This document shows positions 7,859 through 16,805 of a stretch of DNA of 64,000 nucleotides, in pieces. The stretch comes from Neisseria sicca (GTDB lineage Bacteria > Pseudomonadota > Gammaproteobacteria > Burkholderiales > Neisseriaceae), in the NCBI RefSeq assembly GCF_017753665.1, contig NZ_CP072524.1, positions 992,001-1,056,000 of the forward strand. Direction: 5' to 3'. The stretch's first letter is position 1; each line of letters starts with the position of its first letter. The position numbers and the translations under genes are program-made. The notes under the pieces were generated by a model. That model saw nothing but the letters and a program-made list of their open reading frames with translations. It did no database searches and was not told the origin of the DNA.

Positions 7859-8056
7859 ATGAAATGGACAGACACCCAACGCATCGCTGAGGAACTCTAC
7901 GACCTGCACGGCGACAGCATCGACCCGAAAACCGTTCGCTTCACCCAACTGCGCGACCTGATTATGGCGCTGCCCGACTTCGACGACGATCCCGCACGCT
8001 GCGGCGAACGTATCCTCGAAGCCGTACAACAGGCATGGATTGAAGAGGCTGAGTGA
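7859..8056 (+). CDS. iscX: Fe-S cluster assembly protein IscX (YfhJ)
   Basis: This 65-residue acidic protein matches IscX across its length: MKWTDTQRIAEELYD, then DPKTVRFTQLRDLI and LPDFDDDP, ending in EAVQQAWIEEAE. IscX binds IscS and iron and tunes Fe-S assembly. The ATG follows AAAAAGGAACGACATC. It is the last ISC gene seen here and is followed by a DUS hairpin, so it looks monocistronic. Confidence 0.93.
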   Translation: MKWTDTQRIAEELYDLHGDSIDPKTVRFTQLRDLIMALPDFDDDPARCGERILEAVQQAWIEEAE

Positions 8057-8086
8057 GGCAACATCATTTGTAAGCTAAAAACCAAG

Positions 8087-8118
8087 ACGTCGTCTGAAAA
8101 TTTTTCAGACGACGTTTG
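8087..8118. terminator. DUS-like hairpin after iscX
   Basis: ACGTCGTCTGAAAA (8087-8100) and TTTTCAGACGACGT (8102-8115) form a near-perfect stem. The remaining gap to metF (8119-8399) is AT-rich; I see no convincing gene in it. Confidence 0.7.
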
Positions 8119-8399
8119 AATGGGTTGATAGCCAACTCAAGCGCGAAACATCTTATTGCTTTTGCGTTACCAACAAAAATACAAGCCATTGAAATCCATT
8201 TAATTTCAAAATATTCCCACACATCAGAATATGTATTTTCTCCCCAACCTATCCTCATATCAATAGAGACAAGCATAATGGCAGACACATTAAAATAATT
8301 CATAAACTTTCTGAAAATTTTGAATTTGACTCATACACAAGGCAAATTTATCATACAAGCCTGAAAACGTTTAAAAAAGACAACCGAGGTACACAGCCA

Positions 8400-9278
8400 A
8401 TGAGTTACGCAAAAGAAATCAATGCGTTAAACAACAGCCTTTCCGACTTGAAAGGCGACATCAACGTTTCGTTCGAATTTTTCCCGCCGAAAAACGAACA
8501 AATGGAAACCATGCTGTGGGACTCCATCCATCGCCTGCAAACCCTGCATCCCAAATTCGTATCCGTAACCTACGGCGCAAACTCCGGCGAACGCGACCGT
8601 ACGCACAGCATCGTCAAACGCATCCAACAGGAAACCGGCTTGGAAGCCGCGCCGCACCTGACCGGCATCGACGCCTCTCCCGACGAATTGCGCCAAATCG
8701 CCAAAGACTATTGGGACAGCGGCATCCGCCGTATTGTCGCCCTGCGCGGCGACGAGCCGCCCGGTTATGAGAAAAAACCGTTTTACGCCGAAGACTTGGT
8801 CAAACTCCTGCGCTCCGTCGCCGACTTCGACATCTCCGTAGCGGCATACCCTGAAGTGCATCCCGAAGCGAAATCCGCACAAGCCGACCTGATCAATCTG
8901 AAGCGCAAAATCGATGCGGGCGCAAACCATGTCATCACCCAATTCTTCTTCGACGTAGAACGCTACCTGCGCTTCCGCGACCGCTGTGTGATGTTGGGCA
9001 TCGACGTCGAAATCGTTCCCGGCATCCTGCCTGTGACCAACTTCAAGCAACTCGGCAAAATGGTACAAGTAACCAACGTCAAAATCCCGAAATGGCTGTC
9101 GCAAATGTATGAAGGCTTGGACGACGACCAAGGCACGCGCAATCTGGTGGCGGCAAGTATCGCCATCGACATGGTCAAAGTCCTGTCCCGCGAAGGCGTG
9201 AAAGATTTCCACTTCTACACGCTCAACCGCAGCGAGCTGACTTACGCCATCTGCCATATTTTAGGCGTGCGTCCTTAA
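8400..9278 (+). CDS. metF: Methylenetetrahydrofolate reductase
   Basis: This 292-residue TIM-barrel flavoenzyme contains FEFFPPKN near residues 28-35, the folate/FAD segments VSVTYGANSG and LTGID, and IVALRGDEP. It reduces 5,10-methylene-THF to 5-methyl-THF, the methyl donor used by MetE, whose gene lies 135 bases downstream. An ATG at 8400 follows ACCGAGGTACACAGCCA. The hairpin at 9291-9319 separates it from metE, so the two may be transcribed separately or with attenuation. I saw no SAM or cobalamin riboswitch upstream. Confidence 0.95.
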   Translation: MSYAKEINALNNSLSDLKGDINVSFEFFPPKNEQMETMLWDSIHRLQTLHPKFVSVTYGANSGERDRTHSIVKRIQQETGLEAAPHLTGIDASPDELRQIAKDYWDSGIRRIVALRGDEPPGYEKKPFYAEDLVKLLRSVADFDISVAAYPEVHPEAKSAQADLINLKRKIDAGANHVITQFFFDVERYLRFRDRCVMLGIDVEIVPGILPVTNFKQLGKMVQVTNVKIPKWLSQMYEGLDDDQGTRNLVAASIAIDMVKVLSREGVKDFHFYTLNRSELTYAICHILGVRP

Positions 9279-9290
9279 AGCCGAAAACGG

Positions 9291-9319
9291 TTTCAGACGA
9301 CCTCAGAGGTCGTCTGAAA
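9291..9319. terminator. DUS hairpin between metF and metE
   Basis: TTTCAGACGACCT and AGGTCGTCTGAAA are separated by only three bases, giving a tight 13-bp stem. Confidence 0.7.
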
Positions 9320-9413
9320 AATAAAACGCCGCCCCATCCGCCCTATTCTGATTTACAATACCGACCGATTCGGATTGAACCGGTCCTTACAAAATCCAAC
9401 TGGAGAGTTCAAC

Positions 9414-11690
9414 ATGACAACATTACATTTCTCAGGCTTCCCGCGTGTCGGCGCCTTCCGTGAATTGAAATTCGCCCAAGAAAAATACTGGCGCAAAGAA
9501 ATCAGCGAACAAGAGCTGCTTGACGTTGCCAGAGACCTGCGCGAGAAAAACTGGAAACACCAAGCTGCCGCCAACGCCGATTACGTTGCCGTAGGCGATT
9601 TCACTTTCTACGACCACATCCTCGACCTGCAAGTCGCTACCGGCGCGATTCCTGCCCGTTTCGGCTTCGACAGCCAAAACCTGTCTTTGGAACAATTCTT
9701 CCAACTGGCTCGCGGCAACAAAGACCAATTCGCCATCGAAATGACTAAATGGTTCGACACCAACTATCACTATCTGGTGCCTGAATTCCACGCCGATACC
9801 GAATTTAAAGCGAACGCCAATCACTACGTTCAACAACTGAAAGAAGCCCAAGCCCTCGGCCTGAAAGCCAAACCAACCATCGTCGGCCCGCTGACCTTCC
9901 TGTGGGTAGGTAAAGAAAAAGGCGCAGTCGAATTCGACCGCCTGAGCCTGTTGCAAAAACTGCTGCCCGTTTACGTTGAAATCCTGAACGCTTTGGTTGA
10001 AGCCGGTGCTGAATGGATTCAAATCGACGAGCCTGCATTGGCTGTTGACCTGCCTAAAGAATGGGTAGAAGCCTACAAAGACGTTTACGCCACTTTGAGC
10101 AAAGTAAACGCCAAAATCCTGTTGAGCACTTACTTCGGTTCCGTTGCCGAACACGCCGCATTGCTGAAAGCACTGCCTGTTGACGGCCTGCATATCGACT
10201 TGGTACGCGCTCCCGAACAACTGGACGCGTTCGCTGACTACGACAAAGTTCTGTCTGCCGGCATTATCGATGGCCGCAACATCTGGCGCGCCAACCTGAA
10301 TAAAGTTTTGGAAACTGTCGAGCCTCTGAAAGCCAAACTGGGCGACCGCTTGTGGATTTCCAGCTCTTGCTCGCTGTTGCACACCCCATTTGACTTGTCA
10401 GTTGAAGAAAAACTGAAAGCCAACAAACCCGACCTGTACTCTTGGTTGGCATTTACCCTGCAAAAAACCCAAGAATTGCGCGTTCTGAAAGCCGCATTGA
10501 ACGAAGGTCGTGATTCCGTTGCCGAAGAACTCGCCGCCAGCCAAGCTGCCGCCGATTCACGCGCCAACAGCAGCGAAATCCACCGCGCAGACGTTGCCAA
10601 ACGCCTGACCGACCTGCCTGCCAACGCAGACCAACGCAAATCACCGTTTGCCGACCGTATCAAAGCGCAACAAGCATGGTTGAACCTGCCTCTGCTGCCG
10701 ACTACCAACATCGGTTCTTTCCCGCAAACTACCGAAATCCGTCAAGCACGCGCAGCCTTCAAAAAAGGCGAACTGTCTGCCGCCGATTACGAAGCCGCGA
10801 TGAAAAAAGAAATCGCCTTGGTGGTTGAAGAGCAAGAAAAACTGGACTTGGACGTATTGGTACACGGCGAAGCCGAGCGTAACGACATGGTCGAATACTT
10901 CGGCGAATTGTTGAGCGGTTTCGCGTTCACCCAATACGGCTGGGTACAAAGCTACGGCTCACGCTGCGTTAAACCACCGATCATCTTCGGTGACGTAAGC
11001 CGTCCTGAAGCCATGACTGTCGCTTGGTCCACTTACGCACAAAGCCTGACCAAACGCCCGATGAAAGGCATGTTGACCGGCCCCGTAACCATCCTGCAAT
11101 GGTCTTTCGTCCGTAACGACATTCCACGCGCTACCGTGTGCAAACAAATCGCACTGGCCCTGAACGACGAAGTATTGGATCTGGAAAAAGCAGGCATCAA
11201 AGTCATCCAAATCGACGAACCTGCCATCCGCGAAGGTCTGCCTTTGAAACGTGCCGATTGGGATGCCTACCTGAACTGGGCAGGCGAATCCTTCCGCCTG
11301 TCCTCTACCGGTTGCGAAGACAGCACACAAATCCACACCCATATGTGCTACTCTGAGTTCAACGACATCCTGCCCGCCATCGCAGCTATGGACGCCGACG
11401 TGATTACCATCGAGACTTCGCGTTCCGACATGGAACTCTTGACCGCGTTCGGCGAGTTCAAATACCCGAACGACATCGGTCCGGGCGTTTACGACATCCA
11501 CAGCCCACGCGTACCGACGGAAGCCGAAGTAGAACACCTGTTGCGTAAAGCCATCGAAGTCGTACCGGTTGAACGCCTGTGGGTAAACCCGGACTGCGGT
11601 CTGAAAACACGCGGTTGGAAAGAAACTCTGGAGCAACTCCAAGTCATGATGAACGTTACCCACAAACTGCGTGCCGAATTGGCGAAATAA
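9414..11690 (+). CDS. metE: Cobalamin-independent methionine synthase
   Basis: This 758-residue protein matches the two-barrel MetE (E. coli 753). It starts MTTLHFSGFPRVG, the second barrel opens with PTTNIGSFPQT, and zinc-site motifs IHTHMCYSEF and NPDCGLKTRGW are present. It transfers methyl from methyl-tetrahydropteroyltri-glutamate to homocysteine. The start at 9414 is set by CTGGAGAGTT just upstream; an in-frame TTG 39 bases earlier was rejected. Codon use is even and highly biased, consistent with strong expression. Confidence 0.96.
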   Translation: MTTLHFSGFPRVGAFRELKFAQEKYWRKEISEQELLDVARDLREKNWKHQAAANADYVAVGDFTFYDHILDLQVATGAIPARFGFDSQNLSLEQFFQLARGNKDQFAIEMTKWFDTNYHYLVPEFHADTEFKANANHYVQQLKEAQALGLKAKPTIVGPLTFLWVGKEKGAVEFDRLSLLQKLLPVYVEILNALVEAGAEWIQIDEPALAVDLPKEWVEAYKDVYATLSKVNAKILLSTYFGSVAEHAALLKALPVDGLHIDLVRAPEQLDAFADYDKVLSAGIIDGRNIWRANLNKVLETVEPLKAKLGDRLWISSSCSLLHTPFDLSVEEKLKANKPDLYSWLAFTLQKTQELRVLKAALNEGRDSVAEELAASQAAADSRANSSEIHRADVAKRLTDLPANADQRKSPFADRIKAQQAWLNLPLLPTTNIGSFPQTTEIRQARAAFKKGELSAADYEAAMKKEIALVVEEQEKLDLDVLVHGEAERNDMVEYFGELLSGFAFTQYGWVQSYGSRCVKPPIIFGDVSRPEAMTVAWSTYAQSLTKRPMKGMLTGPVTILQWSFVRNDIPRATVCKQIALALNDEVLDLEKAGIKVIQIDEPAIREGLPLKRADWDAYLNWAGESFRLSSTGCEDSTQIHTHMCYSEFNDILPAIAAMDADVITIETSRSDMELLTAFGEFKYPNDIGPGVYDIHSPRVPTEAEVEHLLRKAIEVVPVERLWVNPDCGLKTRGWKETLEQLQVMMNVTHKLRAELAK

Positions 11691-11707
11691 GTTTGAACTA
11701 GCGTAAT

Positions 11708-11745
11708 CAAAAGGTCGTCTGAAAATTTTCAGACGACCTTTTTAT
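11708..11745. terminator. DUS hairpin after metE
   Basis: AAAAGGTCGTCTGAAAA is followed directly by TTTTCAGACGACCTTTTT, giving a perfect stem with a T tract on the plus strand. The following 11746-11933 stretch holds no gene I can support. Confidence 0.8.
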
Positions 11746-11933
11746 ATGGTTTAGAGAATCAAGGGAAAAACATAGCGGATTAACTTTGAAGCAATACGGC
11801 ATTGCCTCACCTAAGCTTCAGAAAGATGATTCCCAATGATGAGACAACAGATAAATCAGCTTCGTACTGCTTACGCTACCCACAGTTTCATTGCCATGTC
11901 CTGTATTTAAAGTCATTCCATAAAAGATGTTAT

Positions 11934-12650
11934 TTACAAGCCGGCAAGCAGGCGGCGGATTTTTTCAACGGCAAGCTCGGTTTCCAAGCCGCATTCCGCC
12001 CCTTCCGTCCCTCCGCTGAGGCAGCGGATGTCGGTGATGCCGCAGAAGTGGGCGTATTGGATGCCCAGTTCGCGGGCGAGGACGGCTTCGGGCATTCCGG
12101 TCATGCCCAATACGTCCACACCGTCGCGGCGGTAACGTTGGATTTCGGCGCGGGTCGGCCAGCGCGGGCCTTGCAGGCAGCCGTAAACGGCTTGGGTGTA
12201 TAAAGGCATTTGGTGCTGTTGCGCGTGTTCGACGATTTTTTCGCGCAGCCCGGCAGTGTAGGGTTCGAGAAAATCGGTGTGTACGACCGGTTCTTCCTGT
12301 CCTTCAAAAAAGGTGTCTTTACGACCGTAGGTGTAGTCGATCAAGTCGTCGGGCAGGACGAGTGCGCCGTTTTCAAAGCGGTCGTTGATGCTGATGACGG
12401 AGGAAACGGCGACGATGTATTCCGCGCCTATGGAATGCAACGCCCAGATGTTGGCGCGGTAGTTGATTTCGTGCGGCGCAACGGTATGGCCGAAGCCGTG
12501 CCGCGCAAGGAAGATGATGTCCTGACTGCCCAGTTTGCCACTTAAGACGGGGCTGCTGGTCAGTCCGTAGGGGGTTCGGATGATTTTGCGGTCGGTGATG
12601 TTCAGTTCATGCAGCTTGGTCAGGCTGCTGCCGCCGATGATGGCTAACAT
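11934..12650 (-). CDS. S-methyl-5'-thioinosine phosphorylase / MTA phosphorylase family
   Basis: This 238-residue nucleoside phosphorylase has the N-terminal MLAIIGGSSL, phosphate-site segment FLARHGFGHT, NYRANIWAL, QGPRWPTRAEI and DVLGMTGMPEAVLARELGI. The pattern is closer to the Pseudomonas PA3004 methylthioinosine phosphorylase than to human MTAP. It would recycle the methylthio nucleoside left from polyamine synthesis. The usual QGPRxET is QGPRWPT here, a substitution next to the substrate pocket. The start follows AAAGGACCAT on the minus strand. A small membrane protein gene ends 22 bases upstream and may be co-transcribed. MTA versus MTI specificity cannot be settled from sequence. Confidence 0.85.
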   Translation of the reverse strand: MLAIIGGSSLTKLHELNITDRKIIRTPYGLTSSPVLSGKLGSQDIIFLARHGFGHTVAPHEINYRANIWALHSIGAEYIVAVSSVISINDRFENGALVLPDDLIDYTYGRKDTFFEGQEEPVVHTDFLEPYTAGLREKIVEHAQQHQMPLYTQAVYGCLQGPRWPTRAEIQRYRRDGVDVLGMTGMPEAVLARELGIQYAHFCGITDIRCLSGGTEGAECGLETELAVEKIRRLLAGL

Positions 12651-12672
12651 ATGGTCCTTTGTGTAAGTGATT

Positions 12673-12846
12673 TTAGGGATTGAGTGTCGGAAAGAAAAAG
12701 GTTTGCAAAACAGCCATGAGAATGGAAAACAGGATTAATACCTTCATTTTTTCTGGAAAGCTGTATCCGTCATCTACGGGAAGCACTTCCCATATCAACA
12801 TCGACAGGAAACCAGATATAAACCAAAGTGCAAAATTGTTCAACAT
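12673..12846 (-). CDS. Small two-helix membrane protein, 57 residues
   Basis: Reading the minus strand from the ATG at 12846 gives 57 codons. The product has two hydrophobic stretches, FALWFISGFLSMLIW near residues 5-19 and VLILFSILMAVLQTFFF near 36-52, separated by a polar loop with VDDGYSFPEK. It ends 22 bases before the phosphorylase ATG on the same strand, suggesting an operon. No good Shine-Dalgarno is seen. I do not recognise the family; topology suggests a hairpin with both ends on one side of the inner membrane. Confidence 0.5.
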   Translation of the reverse strand: MLNNFALWFISGFLSMLIWEVLPVDDGYSFPEKMKVLILFSILMAVLQTFFFPTLNP

Positions 12847-12868
12847 GGCTGTCGAAGAAAGGCAGGGA

Positions 12869-12910
12869 GATCGTCTGAAAACCCATATCTGATTTCAGAC
12901 GACCTTTTTG
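12869..12910. terminator. DUS hairpin after the PerM-family gene
   Basis: GATCGTCTGAAAAC pairs with TTTCAGACGACC. It lies between the end of the permease gene (12916, minus strand) and the small membrane gene, also minus. Confidence 0.6.
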
Positions 12911-12915
12911 TCCTT

Positions 12916-13986
12916 TTACTTGTGTTTGTAAAAACGGCTGTGGAAATAAGCATTCACACCTTCGCGCAGCAAGACTAAGGTTACGGCGGCAAGCGGCAGA
13001 CCGGCGAGCATGCCGACGAAGCCCATGAGTTGTCCGAAAGCCATCAATGAGAAAATCACCCAGAACGGCGACAGGCCGATGCGGTCGCCGACGATTTTTG
13101 GGGTAACGATAAAACTCTCGAGGAATTGTCCGATAGCGAACACTACCCACACCATAATCAGACCGTTCCATGTGCCAAATTGCAGCAAAGCGGCGACGGT
13201 TGCCAGCAAAAGTCCGGTAAACGCGCCCAAATACGGGATAAACACCAAAATACCGGCAATCATACCGATAGCGAAACCGGAATCCAGTCCGACCAGCATC
13301 AGCCCGACCCCGTACACCAGCCCCATAATCAGCATCACCATCAACTGCCCGCGCAGGAACTCGCCCAAAATTTCATCCATATTGCTGGTGATACGCGTAT
13401 AAGTGTCGATAAAGCGGCGCGGAACCAACGCGCTGATGCCGTAAGACCAGCGTTTCCAGTCCAAAAGGAAATAATACAGCAAGAGCGGCAACAGTATCAG
13501 GTTGCTCATGCCGCTGATGACGTTGCCGCTTTGGCGCATCAGCGTCGGCATCCAAGCCTTGAGCGTGTTGCTCAATTCACCCGTATGGGATTGCAACCAG
13601 GCAATGACCGACTCCTGATCGATTTGCATATAATCACCTGCGGCATTGTTCAGCCAAGGCAATAGTTTGTTTTGCGTAAAATCGACGATTTGGGGAATGC
13701 GGCTGACCATATTGTTGAACTGGTTGATCAGCATAGGCACGATAATCAGCATCAGCGACAGCAGCAACAGCAGCGCCAATACCATCACGATCATGGAGGC
13801 TGGGGCGCGTTTAATCCGTTTTTTCTGCAACCATTCCACCAGCGGATTCAATACATAAGCCAATACCGCCGCCACAATAAACGGCGTCAGGATGTCGCCC
13901 AGCGCGTACAGCAGCCAGACAAAAGCCGCAATCACGCAGCCCATAATGATCCACGGCTTCATGCCGCGCGTTTTTTTCTGATACAT
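12916..13986 (-). CDS. AI-2E/PerM family transporter
   Basis: This 356-residue membrane protein shows about eight hydrophobic segments, beginning with WIIMGCVIAAFVWLLYALGD, and family motifs such as PFIVAAVLAYVLNPLVEWL and PYLGAFTGLLLATVAALLQFG. The family includes PerM and TqsA, proposed exporters of AI-2, and Na+/H+ antiporter relatives; the substrate here is unknown. The start at 13986 is chosen because GGAAAGG precedes it; the longer frame from 14025 has no ribosome site. It diverges from purM, with DUS copies at 14029 and 14072 in between. Confidence 0.85.
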   Translation of the reverse strand: MYQKKTRGMKPWIIMGCVIAAFVWLLYALGDILTPFIVAAVLAYVLNPLVEWLQKKRIKRAPASMIVMVLALLLLLSLMLIIVPMLINQFNNMVSRIPQIVDFTQNKLLPWLNNAAGDYMQIDQESVIAWLQSHTGELSNTLKAWMPTLMRQSGNVISGMSNLILLPLLLYYFLLDWKRWSYGISALVPRRFIDTYTRITSNMDEILGEFLRGQLMVMLIMGLVYGVGLMLVGLDSGFAIGMIAGILVFIPYLGAFTGLLLATVAALLQFGTWNGLIMVWVVFAIGQFLESFIVTPKIVGDRIGLSPFWVIFSLMAFGQLMGFVGMLAGLPLAAVTLVLLREGVNAYFHSRFYKHK

Positions 13987-14191
13987 AAAACCTTTCCATG
14001 TGTGTTTCAGCGGGAGCCGCCGCAATCGTTTTCAGACGACCCCTAGCCGTCCAGTATAACAGAATAAATGAGGTCGTCTGAAACCTCAGATTGTTTACAA
14101 AATCACCGAAAAATCCAAGCCCACGCCTGCAAAATAAGGTAAAATACGCCCCATCGTTTTTCCGTCCCAATCACGATTAAGGAACCCATTC

Positions 14192-15226
14192 ATGAGCACT
14201 TCATTGAGCTACCGCGACGCAGGCGTGGACATTGACGCCGGCGATCAACTGGTCGAAAACATCAAACCTTTTGCCAAACGCACCATGCGTCCCGAAGTGT
14301 TGGGTGATTTGGGCGGCTTCGGCGCATTGGTCGAAATCAGCAAAAAATACAAAAATCCCGTGCTCGTCAGCGGCACCGACGGCGTCGGCACCAAGCTCAA
14401 ACTCGCCTTCGATTGGGACAAACACGACACCGTCGGCATCGACCTCGTCGCCATGAGCGTCAACGACATTTTGGTTCAAGGCGCAGAGCCTTTGTTCTTC
14501 CTCGACTATTTCGCCTGCGGCAAACTCGACGTCGCCCGCGCTACCGACGTGATTAAAGGCATTGCCCAAGGCTGCGAAGAATCCGGTTGCGCCCTCATCG
14601 GCGGCGAAACTGCCGAAATGCCAGGCATGTACCCCGAAGGCGAATACGACTTGGCGGGCTTTGCCGTCGGCGTGGTCGAAAAAGAACGCGTCATCAATGG
14701 CCGCAGCATCAAAGCGGGCGACATCGTGTTGGGTCTGGCTTCCAACGGCGCGCATTCCAACGGCTACTCCCTCGTCCGCAAAATCATCGCGCGCGACAAT
14801 CCCGATTTGGATGCCGAGTTCGATAACGGTAAAACCCTTCGCGAAACCATCATCGCCCCGACCCGCCTGTATGTGAAACCTATCCTCGCTGCTTTAGAAA
14901 AATTCACCATCAAAGGCATGGCGCACATCACCGGCGGCGGCATCACCGAAAACGTGCCGCGCATCCTGCCTGAAAACACCGTCGCCCAAATCGATGCCAA
15001 AGCATGGGAATTGCCCAAGCTGTTCCAATGGCTGCAACAGGCAGGCAATGTGGAAACGCAAGAAATGTACCGCACCTTCAACTGCGGCATCGGCATGGTG
15101 GTCGTAATTGCCGAAGAAGATGCCGACGCGGTGCAGGCATTCTTAACCGAACAGGGCGAAACGGTTTACCGTTTGGGTAAAATCCGCGAACGCAATGGCG
15201 ACGAGCATCAAACCCAAGTGGCTTAA
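14192..15226 (+). CDS. purM: Phosphoribosylformylglycinamidine cyclo-ligase (AIR synthetase)
   Basis: This 344-residue enzyme begins LSYRDAGVDIDAGDQLV and contains GTDGVGTKLKLA, the ATP-binding SVNDILVQGAEPLFFLDYFA segment and GGETAEMPGMY. It closes the imidazole ring in purine synthesis. The start ATG follows TAAGGAACCCATTC. Upstream TAAAAT in AAGGTAAAATACG may be the -10. It is a single gene ended by a DUS hairpin. Confidence 0.96.
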   Translation: MSTSLSYRDAGVDIDAGDQLVENIKPFAKRTMRPEVLGDLGGFGALVEISKKYKNPVLVSGTDGVGTKLKLAFDWDKHDTVGIDLVAMSVNDILVQGAEPLFFLDYFACGKLDVARATDVIKGIAQGCEESGCALIGGETAEMPGMYPEGEYDLAGFAVGVVEKERVINGRSIKAGDIVLGLASNGAHSNGYSLVRKIIARDNPDLDAEFDNGKTLRETIIAPTRLYVKPILAALEKFTIKGMAHITGGGITENVPRILPENTVAQIDAKAWELPKLFQWLQQAGNVETQEMYRTFNCGIGMVVVIAEEDADAVQAFLTEQGETVYRLGKIRERNGDEHQTQVA

Positions 15227-15247
15227 ATCGAAAGCCTGAATCTAAAT

Positions 15248-15296
15248 AAAAGGTCGTCTGAAACAGCCAAACCATCTGTTTCAGACGACCTTTTAA
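15248..15296. terminator. DUS hairpin between purM and the DUF4124 gene
   Basis: AAAAGGTCGTCTGAAACAG pairs with CTGTTTCAGACGACCTTTT, a long perfect stem usable from both strands. Confidence 0.8.
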
Positions 15297-15309
15297 ATTT
15301 TGTAACCCA

Positions 15310-15753
15310 TTAATTGCAATATTTGGCAACATCTCCTTGATACCGCTTGACCAAATCATCACGATTAGCGACGCGCGCGCTTTCGGCAGACTGTTGGTTC
15401 ATTCGTGCGATACGGCAGTTGTCTTCTTTGTTCTTACGGTTTTCTTCCTCAATTTTTTTATTTTGCTCCTCGATCAGTTTATTCTTAGCCAACATCCGCT
15501 CATTTAATTTAGCCTGTTGCTCTGCCAGCGTACCTTCGTCCGCAGCTTCGGATTTGGGTTTGACTGCCGCCTTGACGCTGTGCGTACGGATATTCATTAC
15601 ATTGGAGCGGTCAAGCTTGAGCCGGTTCGGCGTATCGGAATAGCTGTTCCCCTTGCCATTTTTCCACGTATAGACACTGTCTGCCGCCAATGCGCCAGAA
15701 GAACACAAAACTGCTGCCGCTAATACGGATAATGCAGAAAGTTTCATTTTCAT
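15310..15753 (-). CDS. Secreted DUF4124-type protein with a coiled coil
   Basis: This 147-residue protein has a signal peptide (LSALSVLAAAVLCSSGALAA) with cleavage likely after ALA. A short DUF4124-like domain follows, with VYTWKNGKGNSYSDTPNR and a Trp/Tyr pattern, and then a charged coiled coil of about 50 residues (KLIEEQNKKIEEENRKNKED) and two late cysteines. It should be periplasmic. The start at 15753 is preceded by AGGGGAA. The role of DUF4124 proteins is unknown; the coiled coil suggests assembly or cell-envelope contact. Confidence 0.75.
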   Translation of the reverse strand: MKMKLSALSVLAAAVLCSSGALAADSVYTWKNGKGNSYSDTPNRLKLDRSNVMNIRTHSVKAAVKPKSEAADEGTLAEQQAKLNERMLAKNKLIEEQNKKIEEENRKNKEDNCRIARMNQQSAESARVANRDDLVKRYQGDVAKYCN

Positions 15754-15855
15754 TAAAATTCCCCTATTCAAATGATGAGCGATTAATTTGAAATGACAAT
15801 ATTGTACTTGATTTTAAATAATATGTCATAACAAGACGATTACTGTGTATCAAAA

Positions 15856-15892
15856 GCAAAAAAAATCGCCCCTTTAAACATTTAAGGGGCGC
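15856..15892 (-). terminator. Rho-independent terminator of the HugZ-like gene
   Basis: CGCCCCTT (15867-15874) pairs with AAGGGGCG (15884-15891). The plus strand has eight A residues just left of the stem, so the minus-strand RNA ends in U. This one is not DUS-based. Confidence 0.8.
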
Positions 15893-15921
15893 AAAAGGAA
15901 CACAAACCACTACCAAAACTG

Positions 15922-16404
15922 TTACAAGGCAAATCCTCCTGATTTTAATTGATGGGTTGCCGGATAAAGTGCTTTCATCAAATCATGCGGTGAAAGCGAT
16001 AAATCTCTGCTGCCTGTCGTCAGACGACCTTGCTTTGGGGTCAGCTCAAGCAGGCAAGTATCTTTAGCCTGGATAAACTTATTTTTCGTCTGCCGCAACC
16101 GGCGTTGTAAAGCGGAAACAACTTTTTCATATAAGCTGTCTTTTTTCTGTACTTCCCGGGTATTTGCCACCCAGCTCAGACGAATATCGCTGGATTCGTC
16201 TTCAATCAGCAAAATGCCCGCTTCTAATTGCTCTGCCTTATTCATACAAGGCAGCCAAACATAATAACGTCCGTCCAGCGTAATATAGAAAACATCATGA
16301 ACTTCACAATCGTTGCAACATTGGGTTGCCAAAAGCGAGCGGATGGTTTGTTGATGCAGTCTCAGAATATCAAGGGAGACTTGCTTGAAAATACTTTCCG
16401 GCAT
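15922..16404 (-). CDS. HugZ/HutZ-like haem utilisation protein, short form
   Basis: This 160-residue protein shows the split-barrel (pyridoxamine oxidase-like) pattern of HugZ/HutZ: DGRYYVWL, then LLIEDESSDIRLSWVA, then CLLELTPKQGRLTTGS. HugZ and HutZ bind and degrade haem to release iron. The protein is shorter than H. pylori HugZ (about 250), lacking the extra N- and C-terminal parts. AAGGAG precedes the start. A Fur-box-like sequence at 16479-16497 lies about 75 bases upstream, which supports iron repression. Family assignment is from motif memory and needs a profile search. Confidence 0.6.
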   Translation of the reverse strand: MPESIFKQVSLDILRLHQQTIRSLLATQCCNDCEVHDVFYITLDGRYYVWLPCMNKAEQLEAGILLIEDESSDIRLSWVANTREVQKKDSLYEKVVSALQRRLRQTKNKFIQAKDTCLLELTPKQGRLTTGSRDLSLSPHDLMKALYPATHQLKSGGFAL

Positions 16405-16478
16405 TTCATTCTCCTTTCGTTCTGTTGCGCTGTTGTTTCGTTTCGATGAGTTGAATTATACGAGTATTTTTTAATTTT

Positions 16479-16497
16479 GCAAATGATAATTGTTACT
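16479..16497. promoter_or_regulatory. Fur-box-like site upstream of the HugZ-like gene
   Basis: GCAAATGATAATTGTTACT matches the 19-base GATAATGATAATCATTATC consensus at 13 positions, with the central GATAAT perfect, in an AT-rich region suited to a promoter for the minus-strand gene. The rest of the gap to dnaQ (16498-16805) holds no gene I can support. Confidence 0.5.
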
Positions 16498-16805
16498 ATT
16501 TTATAAAATAGAAATAACACAATGATTTAAAAAGAAATTAATTTTTTAAAAGTTGAGTACTTTACTCAGGATTTAGTATCTATCAGCCTTTTGAAAGACA
16601 AACTGCTTTAGCTCGTCTGAAAATTGTCAGCAATTTCTACCTTTTCGTAACCATAAGACTGCTCATGCCCCACTTGTCTAAAATATTTGCCATCACCTAA
16701 ACAACATCCCAATAAGGATACAAAGCAACTCCACTCTATACTTTCACCCCCTCCTTGAGTATGATACGAAACATTTTTTCATTCAGTCAGTCATTGGAGC
16801 ATTTG

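Noticed and set aside
8064..8303. Small gene between iscX and metF, either strand
   Set aside because: The frames run through a DUS hairpin, lack ribosome sites and look like translated AT-rich spacer.
9279..9413. SAM or cobalamin riboswitch before metE
   Set aside because: Only a DUS hairpin and a short leader are present; no conserved riboswitch core seen.
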